NCBI GenBank assembly: GCA_963970005.1
Contig: CAXAMN010021374.1
Span: 970,934-1,034,933, forward strand
Length of the DNA: 64,000 nucleotides
Direction: 5' to 3'
Origin: Durusdinium trenchii
Taxonomy: Eukaryota > Sar > Dinophyceae > Suessiales > Symbiodiniaceae
In this document: piece by piece, positions 12,701-22,149 of the stretch
Layout of the letters: every line of letters starts with the position of its first letter
Position numbering within the stretch: the stretch's first letter is position 1
Program-made: the position numbers and the translations under genes
Notes under the pieces: model-generated
Seen by the model: only the letters and a program-made list of their open reading frames with translations
Told to the model about the DNA's origin: nothing
The model's database searches: none

Positions 12701-15700
12701 ACAGCGATTGTCGCGCCAACGTAAGTATGACAGAGAAACAATGACCGAGTTGTGATAGTTGCTTTCCAATTGCCAATTACCAGGCGTTTTGAGCCATAGT
12801 GGCAATTTGGGCATCCAAAGTTGATCGTTTCTGCCAATCATGCGCTTGGTACCAAAATGGTCAACTCCCTGTGACATCAAGTCCCTAGACTGGTTCTTGC
12901 AGTGCCGAAGCCAGATCACGATCGTTGGTCGAAAGGAGAGTGGCTTTCTTGAGTACTATCATTGGACTCTAGACCATCCAAATCTTTGGAATCCACGTTC
13001 GTTAGGTTGGCTTCCAACTTTTTAGTCATGAAAGTGGGCTCCCAGGTTGGAGGCCATTGCTAGTAGGTTGGAGGCCGTCCATGAATTCCGCTGTCCTTGC
13101 ACCGGCAGAAACCGCTGCGCGCGCTCCGAGGTGGACGCCTTGCGCCGCAACGGTCTCCGCTTCGCGGTGGACGGGCGTTTGGTGGTGGATGAGACAGCGG
13201 AGGTCTTTCAATCGGCGTGTTTTGGGGAGTTGATATGGGTTGATGGTGAGGGGTTCTGTTGGGACGAAGAGTTAAGGATCCAGAATGGGTTCAGAAATAT
13301 GATTAAATGTGTTTTGAACATGACGCCTCGGTTCACTCCTGGATGTCAATTGGTTCTTCACCTTTGCACTGCTTCTTTGATACACACAGTTCAATGTTTC
13401 CTTTTAATAGAATGAAGAAGCAGATAAATGTACTCGAAGGCGAGGTTGGTATCAGCTTCGTGGCAGAGATTAACTTGATTGCCGTGACGAATGAACATCA
13501 GGAACTTAGTGGCTTAGCAGGGAAAACATTGGAAAAGCAAGAACCCATCATTTCTGGCGATGAATGCATGAATTCATATCTTAAGTTTAGCAAGCACTGC
13601 TTGCCCAACCCGAGCTCAATCTCGCAGTCATGGGGGTCCACGGAGTCCTCGCTGGTTCACCTTTCATGTCGACCCGCCGGTCTTCGCCCATAGATGCGAA
13701 GCCAGGTGCAGAGCTTGACGTTTGTAATTTCTTTGGTTTCCTTTCCAACCAAGACGCTACGAACGGAGCAAAGGGCATCGCTACGAACGGAGCAACGACG
13801 CCACGAACGGGGCTCCTGGCCTTGCTACTAGGAACAAGAAATTCCACGCAGTTCCACGGAGTTCCTCGGAGCCAGGTGAAGGAGGATCAGCCCCAGGCCT
13901 TCAGCCACGGTGCCGAAAAGCCTAAAGCGCCCGGTCTGCCCAGTGACTAGCTGGAGGACACGACAGGAAGATGGCGATGGTTTTGGCTCATGTCAAAACC
14001 CACTGGAAAAGCCATGTGTCATGTGTTTGTGTGTGTGTGTTTAAGACATGTCGAAGACAATGTTGGAGTACTTTTATGATTAATCCAAACTTGCATGAAC
14101 TCAGACATCTGTCTTGATTGTCTTGTGACTGTGACTGATTGCCAACAGTCTCAGGCTTTCACAACTTGCATCTCAGAGGAAAGCTCGTGCAGAGGCGACA
14201 GTGCTTTTGCATAGAAGTGTCGGTGTTCTCAAAAGCTTCCTCTTTGGCTGTGCAAACCCTTGACATCTTCAGGGCTGATTGAAGTGTTGTTTGGCCTGCA
14301 AGTACGAAGTCCATGCACATCAAGGGACGACAGAAGCTCATTACATGGTAGATGACAGCTTGTGGTTTCTTGACATTGGCGACACCAGTCACTCTCAAAA
14401 TGATTAGCTCTTCTGTTTTTGCTAAGTCACTGGGAATCCCTGACTGAGCCTAAGTCTTTCGTTGTGCTTGTTGCAGGCGCGGGCGAAAGCAAAGGCAGCA
14501 AGGCTGGACAACTGATGTTTGTGATGTCCACAGTGGCCACAGATCGCTTGCTTTGCCTCTGTCATTACCAGGCCAAAGCGGCCAGTTTGCATGCTTAAGA
14601 AGCTTTGGTCACTGTCATTCTCCAGGAAGGGTGTGCATTTGATCAAGGGCTTGGTGAGAAGCCTAGCCTCAGGTCGCTGTGGTACTTCAGCAGAGAGATT
14701 ATTACATACGGTGGTACACAGGGTATGTTTGTTTGAACAGATTCCAGACAAGTCGGAAGTCTCGTGGTTTTCAACCCTAGCAGGATGATGCTGGCCGTCC
14801 AAAAAAGAAAACGGACATAACATTCATCAATCGTTCAATCTGCATCCTCGGGTTGCTGGACCAATGATGACGAATGCATCTATGTGCACCCAGGATACCT
14901 ACAAGCCTGGAAGGAAGAAGGCGCAAGGTGATGCCAAGCGGAAGGCTTGGTGGTTCTCTTTGCATTCTTCGTTTGAGTCGTTCCGTTTCGTTCTAAAATT
15001 CTTAGCCGTTCCATTTCGTTAGAGCGGCGAGTTTCACGGCCACCCACAGCCACCGCCGTGTTGTTGGTCCCAGGCCCCAGGCCCTCTCTGGCCACTTAGT
15101 CAGCTCGCTAGGTGACTCATTGTTCAAGAGGGTTGCAGCTGGGGGAGGTAGCTGAGCTTCCAGTGCCTCGCATGCTTAAAGGACTCCTAAAATATCTTTA
15201 GCAATACTAGAACTGCTGTTTGAGACATCTATAATCATAATTATAATATGCTGATATATTATGTATATATTCGCTTCTGCAGCCTGTGAATCAACGGTGC
15301 TAATCCACCTTGATGCTGCCAGGGATCCAAGCTGGAACCTTTCGCGTACGTGCGCCTGAACCCCAAGGCCGAGCTCTGCACCGACTAGTCGGACCTGATC
15401 GGTGGCCCATGTTTACTCCATTTCGGTGACTGAAGCTCTTTTGCTCGTGAGCAGGTGACCAAAGAAAAGTTCAAGACCAAAGCCACCGAAACCTTTGCCC
15501 GAGTGGTTCAAGGTGCCAAGAAAGGTGTGGTGAAGGCGGGACTGGGAAGGCGAGACATCCACCCGACATGGTGGTGCTTCACTCGACTGGTGATGCTTCC
15601 ATAGCACTAATCACTAATCCGACTAGTTATATACTGTAATCCCTGGTATTTCCCTGTGGCAGGGCATGAAGGCGCGGGCCCGTGAACAGAAGTTGAAGAA

Positions 15701-16520
15701 CGCCAGAGAGGCCAAGAAGAAGCCCGGATGCCCGGTGGAATGTCACAGACGGTCACACAGCTGGGCAGCTGAAGCCTTCTTGAGATTTCAGTTGATGGTA
15801 CCCATTTGACAATGCCTTTGATGAAAGATAATTTGTTGTGATTCACATTTCTGTGATTCTCAACTAGAGTGCTTGTTTGGCGCATGCGGGCACCATTCAG
15901 CCGCGAACACTCCAAAGCGGACCTAGGAAGCAGGCCCGCTCCAAAGTCCGGCGAGTGGGCTTGCGCTAGGCGACGCTAGGCAAAGTGAGAGCGTGTCTCG
16001 GCAGCGACGGCATGAAGCATGACAGTTATGTGTATTAGTTAGCTCATGATTGTTCAAATGATTGTTCAAACACCCAAAGACGAGTCTTTGTTTGTCTCTC
16101 TTGTTTTTGCGCTAGTTAATGTCATCAGACTCAGACTGATGTTTGCAAAGATCGATGTGTGGCGGCCATAAGACCGCACAGAGATCTGTGACCAGTCTGG
16201 CGGCTGAGTCGCCGGATGCCAGCGCTGAAAATCATGAAACGTGGAGAGATCGCGCGGAGTCCGCAAGTGTTTCCGCAAGTGATTCCCGACCTCTCCCAAG
16301 CTGGAGTTGCTGCTTTTGGGAGACCTCCCAAGCCATGTTGATGCTGGAACGGTTGTTCGGTTGTCGCGGTTGTTCTGTTTCTGCTGCGACGACTTATGGT
16401 TATGAGGTCTTTGAAATGTTTTGCTGGCCGCTGTAGCTGTTTGGCATGGTGCACTGGACTGGCAGGAAGCCGAAGGAGAAGAAAGAGAAACCCAAACCTG
16501 CAGCCGACAAGGCACTTTGA
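6723..16520 (+). CDS. RRP12-like ribosomal RNA processing protein (multi-exon)
   Basis: RRP12 is a HEAT-repeat protein needed for maturation and export of both ribosomal subunits, acting in nucleolus and nucleus. Peptides appear in the family's order: VREAARESL, then SAGLAGLSRHAKAAALDA, VVLLLLEDRDAQ, VWRAVLKFTKVVVFVVPK, LLDLLPKILR and VRSIVERLVK (HEAT part). An acidic part follows (ALLDAWEAESDEEDHQ), then WIQEDGDVPIDFMSADAAHS, GLRFAVDGRLVVDE, YKPGRKKAQGDAKRK, KLEPFAYVRLNPK and a Lys-rich tail ending at 16520. The last five exons close in phase using GC or GT donors. Several middle exons (for example after VRSIVERLVK) were not found, and the N-terminus lies further left. The C-terminal block (YK..GDAKRK..EPFAYVRL) is the strongest identifier. 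Confidence 0.75.
7025..7107 (+). CDS. RRP12-like exon: AGLAG segment
   Basis: The exon follows acceptor acaaacag and reads LQAEIVTLVSAGLAGLSRHA, then KAAALDA up to a GT (or it extends to 7126). The AGLAG-x3-H-x3-A pattern is a hallmark of RRP12 HEAT repeats. The open frame continues to 7207, but that part lacks conservation. Confidence 0.7.
7339..7600. other. Intronic or intergenic, no feature seen
   Basis: No conserved peptide, strong repeat or RNA-like fold was recognised between the exons at 7025 and 7750. The open - strand frame here has no family match. Confidence 0.4.
7750..7785 (+). CDS. RRP12-like micro-exon VVLLLLEDRDAQ
   Basis: Thirty-six bases in phase 0, between acceptor ccacttcag and donor GT. 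The peptide matches the family's VVLLL-x2-DRE/K segment that leads into the next exon. Confidence 0.7.
8075..8128 (+). CDS. RRP12-like exon VWRAVLKFTKVVVFVVPK
   Basis: Eighteen codons in phase 0, acceptor cattttgcag, donor GC. Joined to the previous exon it gives DRDAQ-VWRAVLKF, the expected continuation of the HEAT helix. Confidence 0.75.
8305..8339 (+). CDS. RRP12-like exon EGLLDLLPKILR
   Basis: Thirty-five bases after acceptor gggccag, ending at GT. It joins in phase 0 to VVPK. The Leu and Pro pattern matches the family's LxPhLPxIL segment. Confidence 0.65.
8662..8697 (+). CDS. RRP12-like exon MLVRSIVERLVK
   Basis: Twelve codons between acceptor ctgccaag and a GC donor. The peptide corresponds to the family's K-V-R-x-I-x-E-R-L segment. 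The exon linking it to the one at 8305 was not identified. Confidence 0.65.
8698..10082. other. Long intronic stretch with unfound exons
   Basis: The family predicts a segment here (end of the HEAT domain and a basic linker), but no convincing exon was read. The stretch holds a (TG)n run at 9122-9141. Open frames at 9597-10154 run into the next exon but are only partly plausible. Confidence 0.35.
9121..9141. repeat. (TG)n microsatellite
   Basis: Alternating t and g on the + strand; matching runs occur at 14028-14041 and as (CA)n at 59054-59072. Confidence 0.8.
10083..10136 (+). CDS. RRP12-like exon AKARNKKAPEAETWDSFK
   Basis: Eighteen codons in phase 0, acceptor gccgccag, donor GC. A basic then acidic linker ending in W-D-x-F fits the region after the HEAT domain. 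The match is compositional more than residue-specific. Confidence 0.5.
10858..10930 (+). CDS. Candidate linker exon, Ala/Asp-rich
   Basis: Acceptor ctttcttgcag, then AKADLADADGDAKMAPEGG and so on to a GT donor. It is low complexity and charged, as expected of the RRP12 linker. It lies between recognised exons on the same strand. Confidence 0.45.
11439..11526 (+). CDS. Candidate linker exon, acidic
   Basis: Acceptor acccttgcag, donor GTAGGG. The frame reads NLAGACAENLSGDKNEPPTE and continues to SVMAHNAVQ. Donor and acceptor are both strong, but family assignment rests on position. Confidence 0.5.
11616..11663 (+). CDS. RRP12-like acidic exon
   Basis: Sixteen codons, ALLDAWEAESDEEDHQ, between acceptor catggcag and a GT donor. 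The family has an acidic W/S-D-S-D/E tract here. Confidence 0.6.
11944..12089 (+). CDS. RRP12-like exon WIQEDGDVPIDFMSADAAHS
   Basis: The exon follows a CAG acceptor. The pattern W-[IL]-x-E-x-G-[DE]-x-P-[IVL]-D-[FL] is a conserved RRP12 segment. The frame stays open to a TAA at 12088-12090; a donor before that stop is likely. Confidence 0.65.
12433..12543 (+). CDS. Candidate RRP12-like exon
   Basis: The frame reads GGFREKAAQVIVIDESMTSK, then Gly/Ala/Asn-rich residues to a GT. Its left edge is uncertain. The VIVIDE core resembles the linker before the DGRLVV segment. Confidence 0.4.
13131..13202 (+). CDS. RRP12-like exon GLRFAVDGRLVVDE
   Basis: Twenty-four codons in phase 0. The acceptor obeys AG then G, and the donor is GT. 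The x-D-G-R-L-[VI]-[VI]-x-[DE]-E motif is a conserved landmark of RRP12 before the basic C-terminus. Confidence 0.65.
13738..13860. repeat. CTACGAACGGAGC / CTACTAGGAAC repeat
   Basis: Three copies of the block cgctacgaacggagc or cacgaacggggct are followed by tgctactaggaacaag. It belongs to the dispersed family described at 4148 and lies in an intron of the RRP12-like gene. Confidence 0.7.
14028..14041. repeat. (TG)n microsatellite
   Basis: A short alternating run inside an intron. Confidence 0.7.
14477..14512 (+). CDS. Candidate basic exon of the RRP12-like gene
   Basis: Acceptor gcttgttgcag, then a basic frame ARAKAKAARLDN; the alternative frame is AGESKGSKAGQLM. Its phase could not be fixed because the neighbouring exon is not certain. 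Confidence 0.35.
14784..14816 (+). CDS. Candidate exon DDAGRPKKKTD
   Basis: Acceptor accctagcag, then an Asp pair followed by a Lys cluster, typical of the RRP12 tail. The right edge is uncertain. Confidence 0.4.
14894..14944 (+). CDS. RRP12-like exon DTYKPGRKKAQGDAKRK
   Basis: Seventeen codons in phase 0, acceptor cacccag, donor GC. The Y-[KR]-x-[KR]-K-A-x-G-D-x-K-[KR] motif is the signature that opens the conserved RRP12 C-terminus. Confidence 0.8.
15323..15367 (+). CDS. RRP12-like exon GSKLEPFAYVRLNPK
   Basis: Fifteen codons in phase 0, acceptor gctgccag, donor GC. It matches the family's [DE]-P-[YF]-A-Y-[VI]-x-L segment and joins directly to DAKRK. Confidence 0.85.
15455..15535 (+). CDS. 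RRP12-like exon VTKEKFKTKATETFARVVQG
   Basis: Twenty-seven codons in phase 0, acceptor gtgagcag, donor GC. It corresponds to the basic F-K-G-L-V-K-A-A-like stretch after the PFAY block. Confidence 0.75.
15663..15721 (+). CDS. RRP12-like exon GMKARAREQKLKNAREAKK
   Basis: Acceptor gtggcag; the donor GC leaves phase 2. The next exon completes the split Lys codon, which supports the join. Confidence 0.7.
16466..16520 (+). CDS. Terminal exon of the RRP12-like gene
   Basis: Acceptor gactggcag; the frame reads KPKEKKEKPKPAADKAL and ends at TGA 16518-16520. The poly-Lys C-terminus is typical of nucleolar RRP12 proteins. The phase matches the preceding exon. Confidence 0.7.
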
Positions 16521-16743
16521 TCCTTGAGGTTTGAGTGAAAGGCTAATTACTGGCAAAAGGATTGTGGATGATTGTGGTTGTTATACTAGAAAAGCATTTG
16601 GTCATCGATACTGTGACACGCGCGAGTCCTGCCAGGCTTCAGACAAGCTTACACTCGAGGCACGCTGGTGGTGGCTACTTGGTTCCATGTCCTCTCCACC
16701 CCTTCGACCTTGCAGTGCAGCTTGGCAGATCGCATACCAGGGT

Positions 16744-16763
16744 CAATATATATATATATATAT
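16744..16763. repeat. (TA)n microsatellite
   Basis: Alternating t and a between two genes on the + strand. Confidence 0.8.
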
Positions 16764-16847
16764 CAGTCTATGCAATACATTATATAGTCGATTCAATAGA
16801 GTTCTGTGAATAACTCAAGCAAGCTCTTGTAAGTGCTCTTGTAGCAG

Positions 16848-18500
16848 GACTTCATGCAAAAACTCGCTTCGAAGAACGGTGTGAAGCAGGAGGAGTGCGC
16901 CATGTCCATTGACTTCCTGCACCAGCAACCACGCGTGCTCTTCTATGCTTGCCCTGCAGGTACGTCGCTCCAAGATCAGAGCGAGAATGGGAGAAGCTTC
17001 TGGTCTCTGTTGCTGGTCGGATCTTCAACAGGCTTTGAAAGGGGCATGTATGTGACATGTGCATGTGTTTCACCTGCAAGCAACATCTTAAGTGTGCGCG
17101 ACTGATTCAGAACAGGACCTGTGGAACCGACAATGATGTGGGCTGCATGGGGGAAACACATGGGGTACTTACTTGGGGAACCAGCTTTGTGTGCGTGTCG
17201 TTTTGGCCACGAAGCCTTATGAAATGGCATGTGGGGAGACGAGCTGGCACAACATGAGGCGCTCATGGACTGCTTATCCAACCAGTTTTACTTCCCTTGC
17301 GTTTCAGGGACTCGACTCAGAGCCGTTTGGTCTTCAGGCAATCAGAAGAGCTGTGAGAGTGGAAATACTTGGTGTTGAATTCTGAAGACATGATTCATGT
17401 TTCTAGATCCACTAGGCATCTTGAATATAGTGTGGCCTGGACTTGCTGTAGTGGTTAGGCACGCTTGAGCATGAATTCTGAACTGAATGCAAGTGTGGCC
17501 TGGAGCTAAAAGGTGGCTGGGTCAACCCGTCTCTAGAGCTGCCAGCCTTCTTTGGGCCAACTGTTTCATAAGTCTGGTGACGTGGTTTGTACAACTGTGT
17601 CCACCTACGAAATGCTGAAATCCATGGTGACAAAGGACCTTGGTGTGTCAGAAACCTTTTGCTCCAGCCAACAACAAAGACCTTCCAGGGTGGCTGACGA
17701 AGGCCCCTAAGCCCTGACTTTGCATGAGAGAAAGGGTGATCGCCCCTTCATGTTCACTTTTCTGGTAGAACTTGATGTGCATTCTTGCTTTGTTACATGG
17801 CAAACACGAAATTTATTTGCCCAAGACTATGGCAGTTATATAGCCCTGTGTCCTTTCGTCGAAACGCGATTCATCGAACAACAGACATGCTCAGCTTGCA
17901 GTGTGCTTTGTCCTCGCTCGGCCGACAGTGACACGACTCACAGCAGCTGTTTTCGCCTCCTCGCTCATGGCAGTCGCGTTCACATGTTGTTGCCATTCTT
18001 GAAAGCTAATTCATTGCAGTCAACTGAGCAGCAAGAACCAACACCAGATATCACCAGATTATCCATGTGGAAGTGTCGTGATTCAACTTCTACGACTCTT
18101 CCAAGGCGGCATCTCAAGCGTTTCGCGTCTCGCCGGTGATTTTCCCTCGCAAGACGCGATGGCTGGCGTCCGCAATCTTCGGCGGCTGTTCACCGAAACT
18201 CAGTTTGGAGGAACTTCTACCGCCTGTCCGTTTGTTGGATTGCCCAAGGTTTAAGGGTTTGAAAGATGACAGTGGGACAAAGCTGGTTCAGTCGTTTTGT
18301 GTACATGTGCACGCATTGTGTGGCATACGTTTGTGTCATGGCACACCACATCCAACAGCACCGTTGCTGAGGCCCTCTTCTTCGGCTCGTTGTTCAAGGT
18401 CACCTTCGTCTCGAGCCCCTTTCGCCCAACACGCAACCGAACTCGCCTTGATGCACTACCGGAATCTGGAGGTGCGACTTTGGAGGCGCGTTGGGGATGT
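16848..18500 (+). CDS. Unrecognised multi-exon gene
   Basis: At least three exon-like segments lie on the + strand. 16848-16959 reads DFMQKLASKNGVKQEECAMS, then FLHQQPRVLFYACPAG, with acceptor tgtagcag and donor GTACGT. A segment near 17590-17650 reads STYEMLKSMVTKDLG. 18106-18248 reads GGISSVSRLAGDFPSQDAMA and on to ACPFVGLPK, with an AG acceptor then G and a GT donor. After 18358 two frames compete (TVAEALFFGSLFKVTF or PFAQHATELALMHYRNLE). I do not recognise a family; no metal-binding or nucleotide-binding motif is evident. Confidence 0.4.
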
Positions 18501-18521
18501 TAGGGGATTCTGTTCCAACTA

Positions 18522-18640
18522 GGAGCGTTCGGACGCTACGAACGGGGCTCCTGGCCTTACTAGAAACAAGAAGCTACTAGGGCCTAGGGGCTCCTGGCAT
18601 CGCTACTAGGAGCAAGGATGCTACTAGGACGCTACTAGGA
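18522..18640. repeat. CTACGAACGGGGCTCC / CTACTAGGAGC repeat
   Basis: Copies of cgctacgaacggggctcc and cgctactaggagcaagg lie in tandem; same dispersed family as at 4148. It follows the unrecognised gene directly. Confidence 0.7.
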
Positions 18641-19202
18641 CTCGGTTTGCACTTGAGGAATGATCCTTGAAGTCCCTTGAAGTCCTTTTGGTCCGTGTGA
18701 GGCAGAAGGCATCCCGAAGACCAATCCGCAGGGCATCCAGAATCAAATCTGGCAGTGGCGTGGGCAGCGTCTTGTGGCAAGCACGTCATGGGATATATTT
18801 TTGTTGGACGACCGTTGTCACTGTGACGAATGTGGTGGATGATGTTTGGATGCTGTGTATGTTCGGCTTACTGTAATAGTTCTCGTCCTGCTAGAAGCCT
18901 CGTACCACTCAAGGGGATGAACCTCACTCCCAATCTTCAATTTGGGTGGGTTTCATTTGGCTTCATCCTACATGATGGTATAATTAGTATAGGACCCAGT
19001 CAACTTTCTCGACTCTGCATACATTTCAGCGGGGCATTCTTAGAGCTTGGTCAGGCTTGGGAGAGTTTTGTCACGCCAACCCACGCATCCATTGGACTGT
19101 GGAGCAGTTGGACCGTCCTTTTCAGGGGACCGTTCAAGCATTTTCCATGTGAAGGAATTCAAAGCGGGGAATGCTTGGCGGAATTCAAAGGAGTCTAATT
19201 AG
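18641..19202. other. No supported feature
   Basis: The + strand frame at 18830-19198 is open, but its residues look like intron translation. There is a possible acceptor at 19027 (acatttcag). Nothing was assigned. Confidence 0.35.
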
Positions 19203-19394
19203 TTGATATTAGTTGTACGACACTGTTTTTTAAGCCACACCTTGTTGCCTACTGTGGTCACCGTTTTGCGAATGGTCGGATCTGCCAAGCAAAAACCGGA
19301 CCTGACCTGTCGGATCACGTGCCCGATGTGCCGGCGTGAAGCTCCTTTTCCGAAAGCAATCATTGCACGCAGCAGTTCACCAAGAACACTTTGA
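19203..19394 (+). CDS. RING-like fragment (possible exon)
   Basis: The frame includes TCRITCPMCRREAPF. The C-x2-C with Pro and Met between resembles the last Cys pair of a RING finger (CPxCR). The preceding His and Cys could supply other ligands, but the first half of a RING was not found. It lies 100 bases before the Cys-rich exon of the PARG-type gene and may be part of it. Confidence 0.35.
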   Translation: MILVVRHCFLSHTLLPTVVTVLRMVGSAKQKPDLTCRITCPMCRREAPFPKAIIARSSSPRTL

Positions 19395-19494
19395 TTCCTC
19401 GTGTCGGTTTGTTATCAAGTCCTATCAATAGTATCAGTCTCTTGTTTCAAGACCAAGCCAGCCGTGTGATGACACCAATAGATTCCACCAGAAT

Positions 19495-20035
19495 TTGTGC
19501 ACTTTCTTCCGCTGCCTGGAGAATGAAGCGCGTCACAAAGTACTGAAGCTGATGTCATCGCTGGAGACCGCCTTACCCTTGACGCACAGTCAAGCAAACC
19601 TACCTTCATCGGCCTCTGCCAGTGTGCCTACAATTTTTGGGGCATTGGTTGATGCGGCTTTGGACCTGGAAGAGAACACGGTGCAGGTGTTGGAACAGGC
19701 AGCAGAGCTCCAGTACTGCCGTCAATGTGGCGCCGAAGATCCAGGAGCACGCCATGATGAGATTGGGCAATTCTACTGTGACTATTGCTGGCAGTGTTGG
19801 GAAGGAACGCCGTCGAAGAAAGCAGTCGAGGTTGCAGAAAAGTTTCCGCGGCCAGAGCCAAGGCTGCACAAAATCTTTCAGATGCCGAAGCTTGGTCAAG
19901 GGCATTTATCACCCTTGCACTGTGATTCCTGTTCTTACAAAGTGGTCCCTGAAGACTGTCTTCTCGCTGCCGAACGCTTGACACGTGATGCACCACGTCA
20001 ACATCCTCCTAGTCAACCACTCGTGTTGCTCTGCC
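19495..20035 (+). CDS. PARG-type gene, Cys-rich exon
   Basis: The open frame carries C-x2-C pairs (residues CRQCG and CDYCWQC) that could hold zinc, then DCLLAAERL and the start of the catalytic fold. Its right edge is unclear: a GC donor near 20033 would join in phase to QEESSR and skip the expected glycine-rich loop. Confidence 0.5.
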
Positions 20036-20890
20036 CTTAAATGAACAAACCTATAGTGTATATATAGTTAATATATTGTGTGAAAATGTTGGATTTTGTT
20101 GAATTTGTTAAGTGGTGTATATTATACTATAGATGTTTGTCCAACGCTCATTTTCTTTGCAGTTCAAGAGGAAAGCTCAAGAATCCCAGTAGTAAGGCAA
20201 GTGGACCACTTAGCCACAGCTAGCTTGAACTGAACAGTCTTTACAAGAAGCTTCCGACAATCTCAGGTTGTGTGGCTGTAGCCTGGAACGCTCTGGCGGT
20301 GCCAACGGTCCGGCTGCACCCACCTTGCTGGGCGAACTTTGCAAAAACACTACCTGGCAAGTCGTCGCGGAAAAGTCCTTCCCCATCGAACGGGACGTTG
20401 CTCTGTATGTGCCAGGCGTCATGGTGTTCCGGCTCCAGGGCGAAAAAATGCCATTGCCGCGGCCATTTGGAATTGCTGTTCTCGCTGCAGCTCCAAGCAC
20501 TTGGGCCGGAGAGAATGAATCGGCAGAATTCCAAGCTGCCCTGCTGCACTCAGGCTCTCAAGACAACCTTGCGTCTATTTTAGTCTATAGATAGAAATTG
20601 TTGCAGTTCTCCGCCCTTGAAGCATTCCACCAACCCGAATAAAGACCTAGGATCTACAATCTCGCATACATGGGATTATTCAGATCTGCAAGCACCACGA
20701 ACATGGCAGCCTGGTGCTGGGTGCTTGGGGCTGTGGCGTTAGAAAGCACCCGCCACAGTTGGTCGCTGAAGCATTTAAACAAGCGTTGGACTTGCATTGT
20801 GGCTGCTTTTCTGAGGTAGTTTTTGCAATCAAGAATGACCAGAAAGCTGTAGAAGCCTTCCAATCAGTCTTCCAGTCTGATTTTCACTAG
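19495..20890 (+). CDS. Microbial-type PARG (DUF2263/TIGR02452) gene, possibly lacking its PGGGF motif
   Basis: Proteins of this family remove ADP-ribose through a macrodomain-like fold. Seen in order: a Cys-rich part (YCRQCG and FYCDYCWQCWEG), VVPEDCLLAAERL and PLVLLCP, then VQEESSR after acceptor ttctttgcag at 20161. Next come a segment with SFPIERDVALYVPGVMVFR and FGIAVLAAAPS, and a last exon (20651-20890) with RIHGIIQICKHH, LVLGAWGCGV and FSEVVFAI. The family expects an N-P-G-G-G-F loop between the LVLL strand and QEES; I see none in 19990-20161. Either the exon is missed, diverged or lost, so this may be a pseudogene. Confidence 0.65.
20266..20564 (+). CDS. PARG-type gene, central exon
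   Basis: The frame reads LLGELCKNTTWQVVAEKSFP and then the Y-x-P-G-V-x-V-F-R motif, followed by FGIAVLAAAPS, as in DUF2263 proteins. A GA donor after HSGSQ gives phase 0 to the next exon. The left edge (acceptor aatctcag or ggctgtag) is not certain. Confidence 0.65.
20651..20890 (+). CDS. PARG-type gene, terminal exon with LVLGAWGCG
   Basis: The acceptor is AG then G. The exon opens DLQSRIHGIIQICKHH and contains the diagnostic LVLGAWGCGV motif, which in this family follows a small helix and a glycine turn. FSEVVFAI is the last conserved strand; the TAG is at 20888-20890. It is open over its whole length with no frameshift. Confidence 0.8.
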   Translation, partial: DLQSRIHGIIQICKHHEHGSLVLGAWGCGVRKHPPQLVAEAFKQALDLHCGCFSEVVFAIKNDQKAVEAFQSVFQSDFH

Positions 20891-22085
20891 GCACTGGCTC
20901 CGCTGTTAGGAAAGAGCCGTCTATGATTCGACGTAGCTGTTCGCAGAAGAGGTCTGAGGAGAGCCTGATGTCAGCAAGATCATGATCAGCAAAAAGAGCT
21001 CTTGGATCATTGGTCTGGTGGATCAGCAAGACATGTCACCAAACTGCCGGGACTATGCCGGAGTCTTATCCACTAGCCACATCCGCCTTGAGTTTGTTGG
21101 CGCACAAGAGAAACCTTAGGTACTTAACCCCTGGAATCCAGGGAAGGTTTTTGTTGGAGTTTAAGAACCTCACTCTGTGAGAAGCACTTGCTGAATGTGC
21201 TAGATTTCACTCCTACATTTCATGCAAAGCCTTCTCTCCAAAGAAAAGATCGGACGGGAAACTCTCGAAAGCGAAGGCTCAACTTTACGAGCGGTTGATC
21301 ATTTGAGATGGCTCGTTTTTCCCCAAATGCCATTGGTGTTTGGGGACGACGAGGGGCTTCTTATATTGGAAACGCACGTCTTTTTTTTGTTCTCTTTGGG
21401 TCTCCTTCCTGGCGGCAAGTGACAAGCGTTCACTTACCAAGGCAAATCTGGAAGTGGACGTGTTCCGATTGAATGCTTCATGTGTCATCTTCAATTTGCG
21501 CTGCCCCGTTATTTCCATAACTACGATACTTTGCTCTTTGTGGATGGGACATGGCAAAGGCTCACATGATCATTGGTCTTCGAGCTTGAAGTTGAACTGC
21601 GCAATCTGGCTTCGGCCATCCCTACAAACGAACCGGTAGCCACTTTTCCAGGACCAGCAGGTACCCTCTAAATGTGGTGTCGTCATGCAAATCGTGGGAC
21701 CTGATTTGGGGTTCTTGACCTTGGCCAAAAGCTTGCCAGGTACCCAATGTTGAATACCTTGTACCTTAAACAGGATGTCGTTTGATTTTGTGTTTAGGAA
21801 ATTTGCCATGTTGGACCGCTCTAGCTGCATTTGCCAGCTCAGACAATTTGGAATGTCTGACAGTCACGCGGTGTTCCCACTGAGCCAACATGCTGATACA
21901 AGTTTCGGTTTCGTTGCACGACCTTCATCCGTCATGTTTAAAAGTTTGAAGCCCGGCACCATGTGTCAGAGCAGAAACAAGCAGAGGAAGCCTTTAAAGG
22001 CTACCGAGTACTGTCATGTTTTTGCGCTCAACTCTAGCAACTTAGGCCACGATTTGTAGCTGACAGCGGTAGTTCTGTTGCCAAG
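20891..22085. other. Spacer between two + strand genes; one broken open frame
   Basis: Apart from the interrupted - strand open frame at 21285-21830 nothing was recognised. The first exon(s) of the alpha/beta-hydrolase must lie here, because the first exon found needs a preceding split codon. Confidence 0.4.
21285..21830 (-). pseudogene. Open frame broken by one TGA, unrecognised
   Basis: On the - strand a frame of 86 codons from 21830 is followed, in the same frame, by one TGA at 21570-21572 and a further 94 open codons to 21285. Near the break it reads CRDGRSQIAQFNFKLEDQ, then stop, then SCEPLPCPIHKEQ. A run this long, on the strand opposite to all nearby genes, may be a decayed insertion or chance. 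No family was recognised. Confidence 0.25.
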
Positions 22086-22149
22086 GTATTCGCTATCAAA
22101 GCATTGGAGAGGAGAATGATGGACCTAGCGTCCTCTTGGTCCATGGCTT
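22086..22149 (+). CDS. Hydrolase exon: strand before the HG box
   Basis: Acceptor gttgccaag, GT donor, phase 1 in and phase 2 out. It ends GPSVLLVHGL. Joining it to the exon at 22401 gives VHGLFVNADHW, the oxyanion-hole region. Confidence 0.8.

Noticed and set aside
13026..13211. - strand open frame over the DGRLVV exon
   Set aside because: The + strand exon has correct splice sites and a conserved RRP12 motif, so the opposite frame is a shadow.
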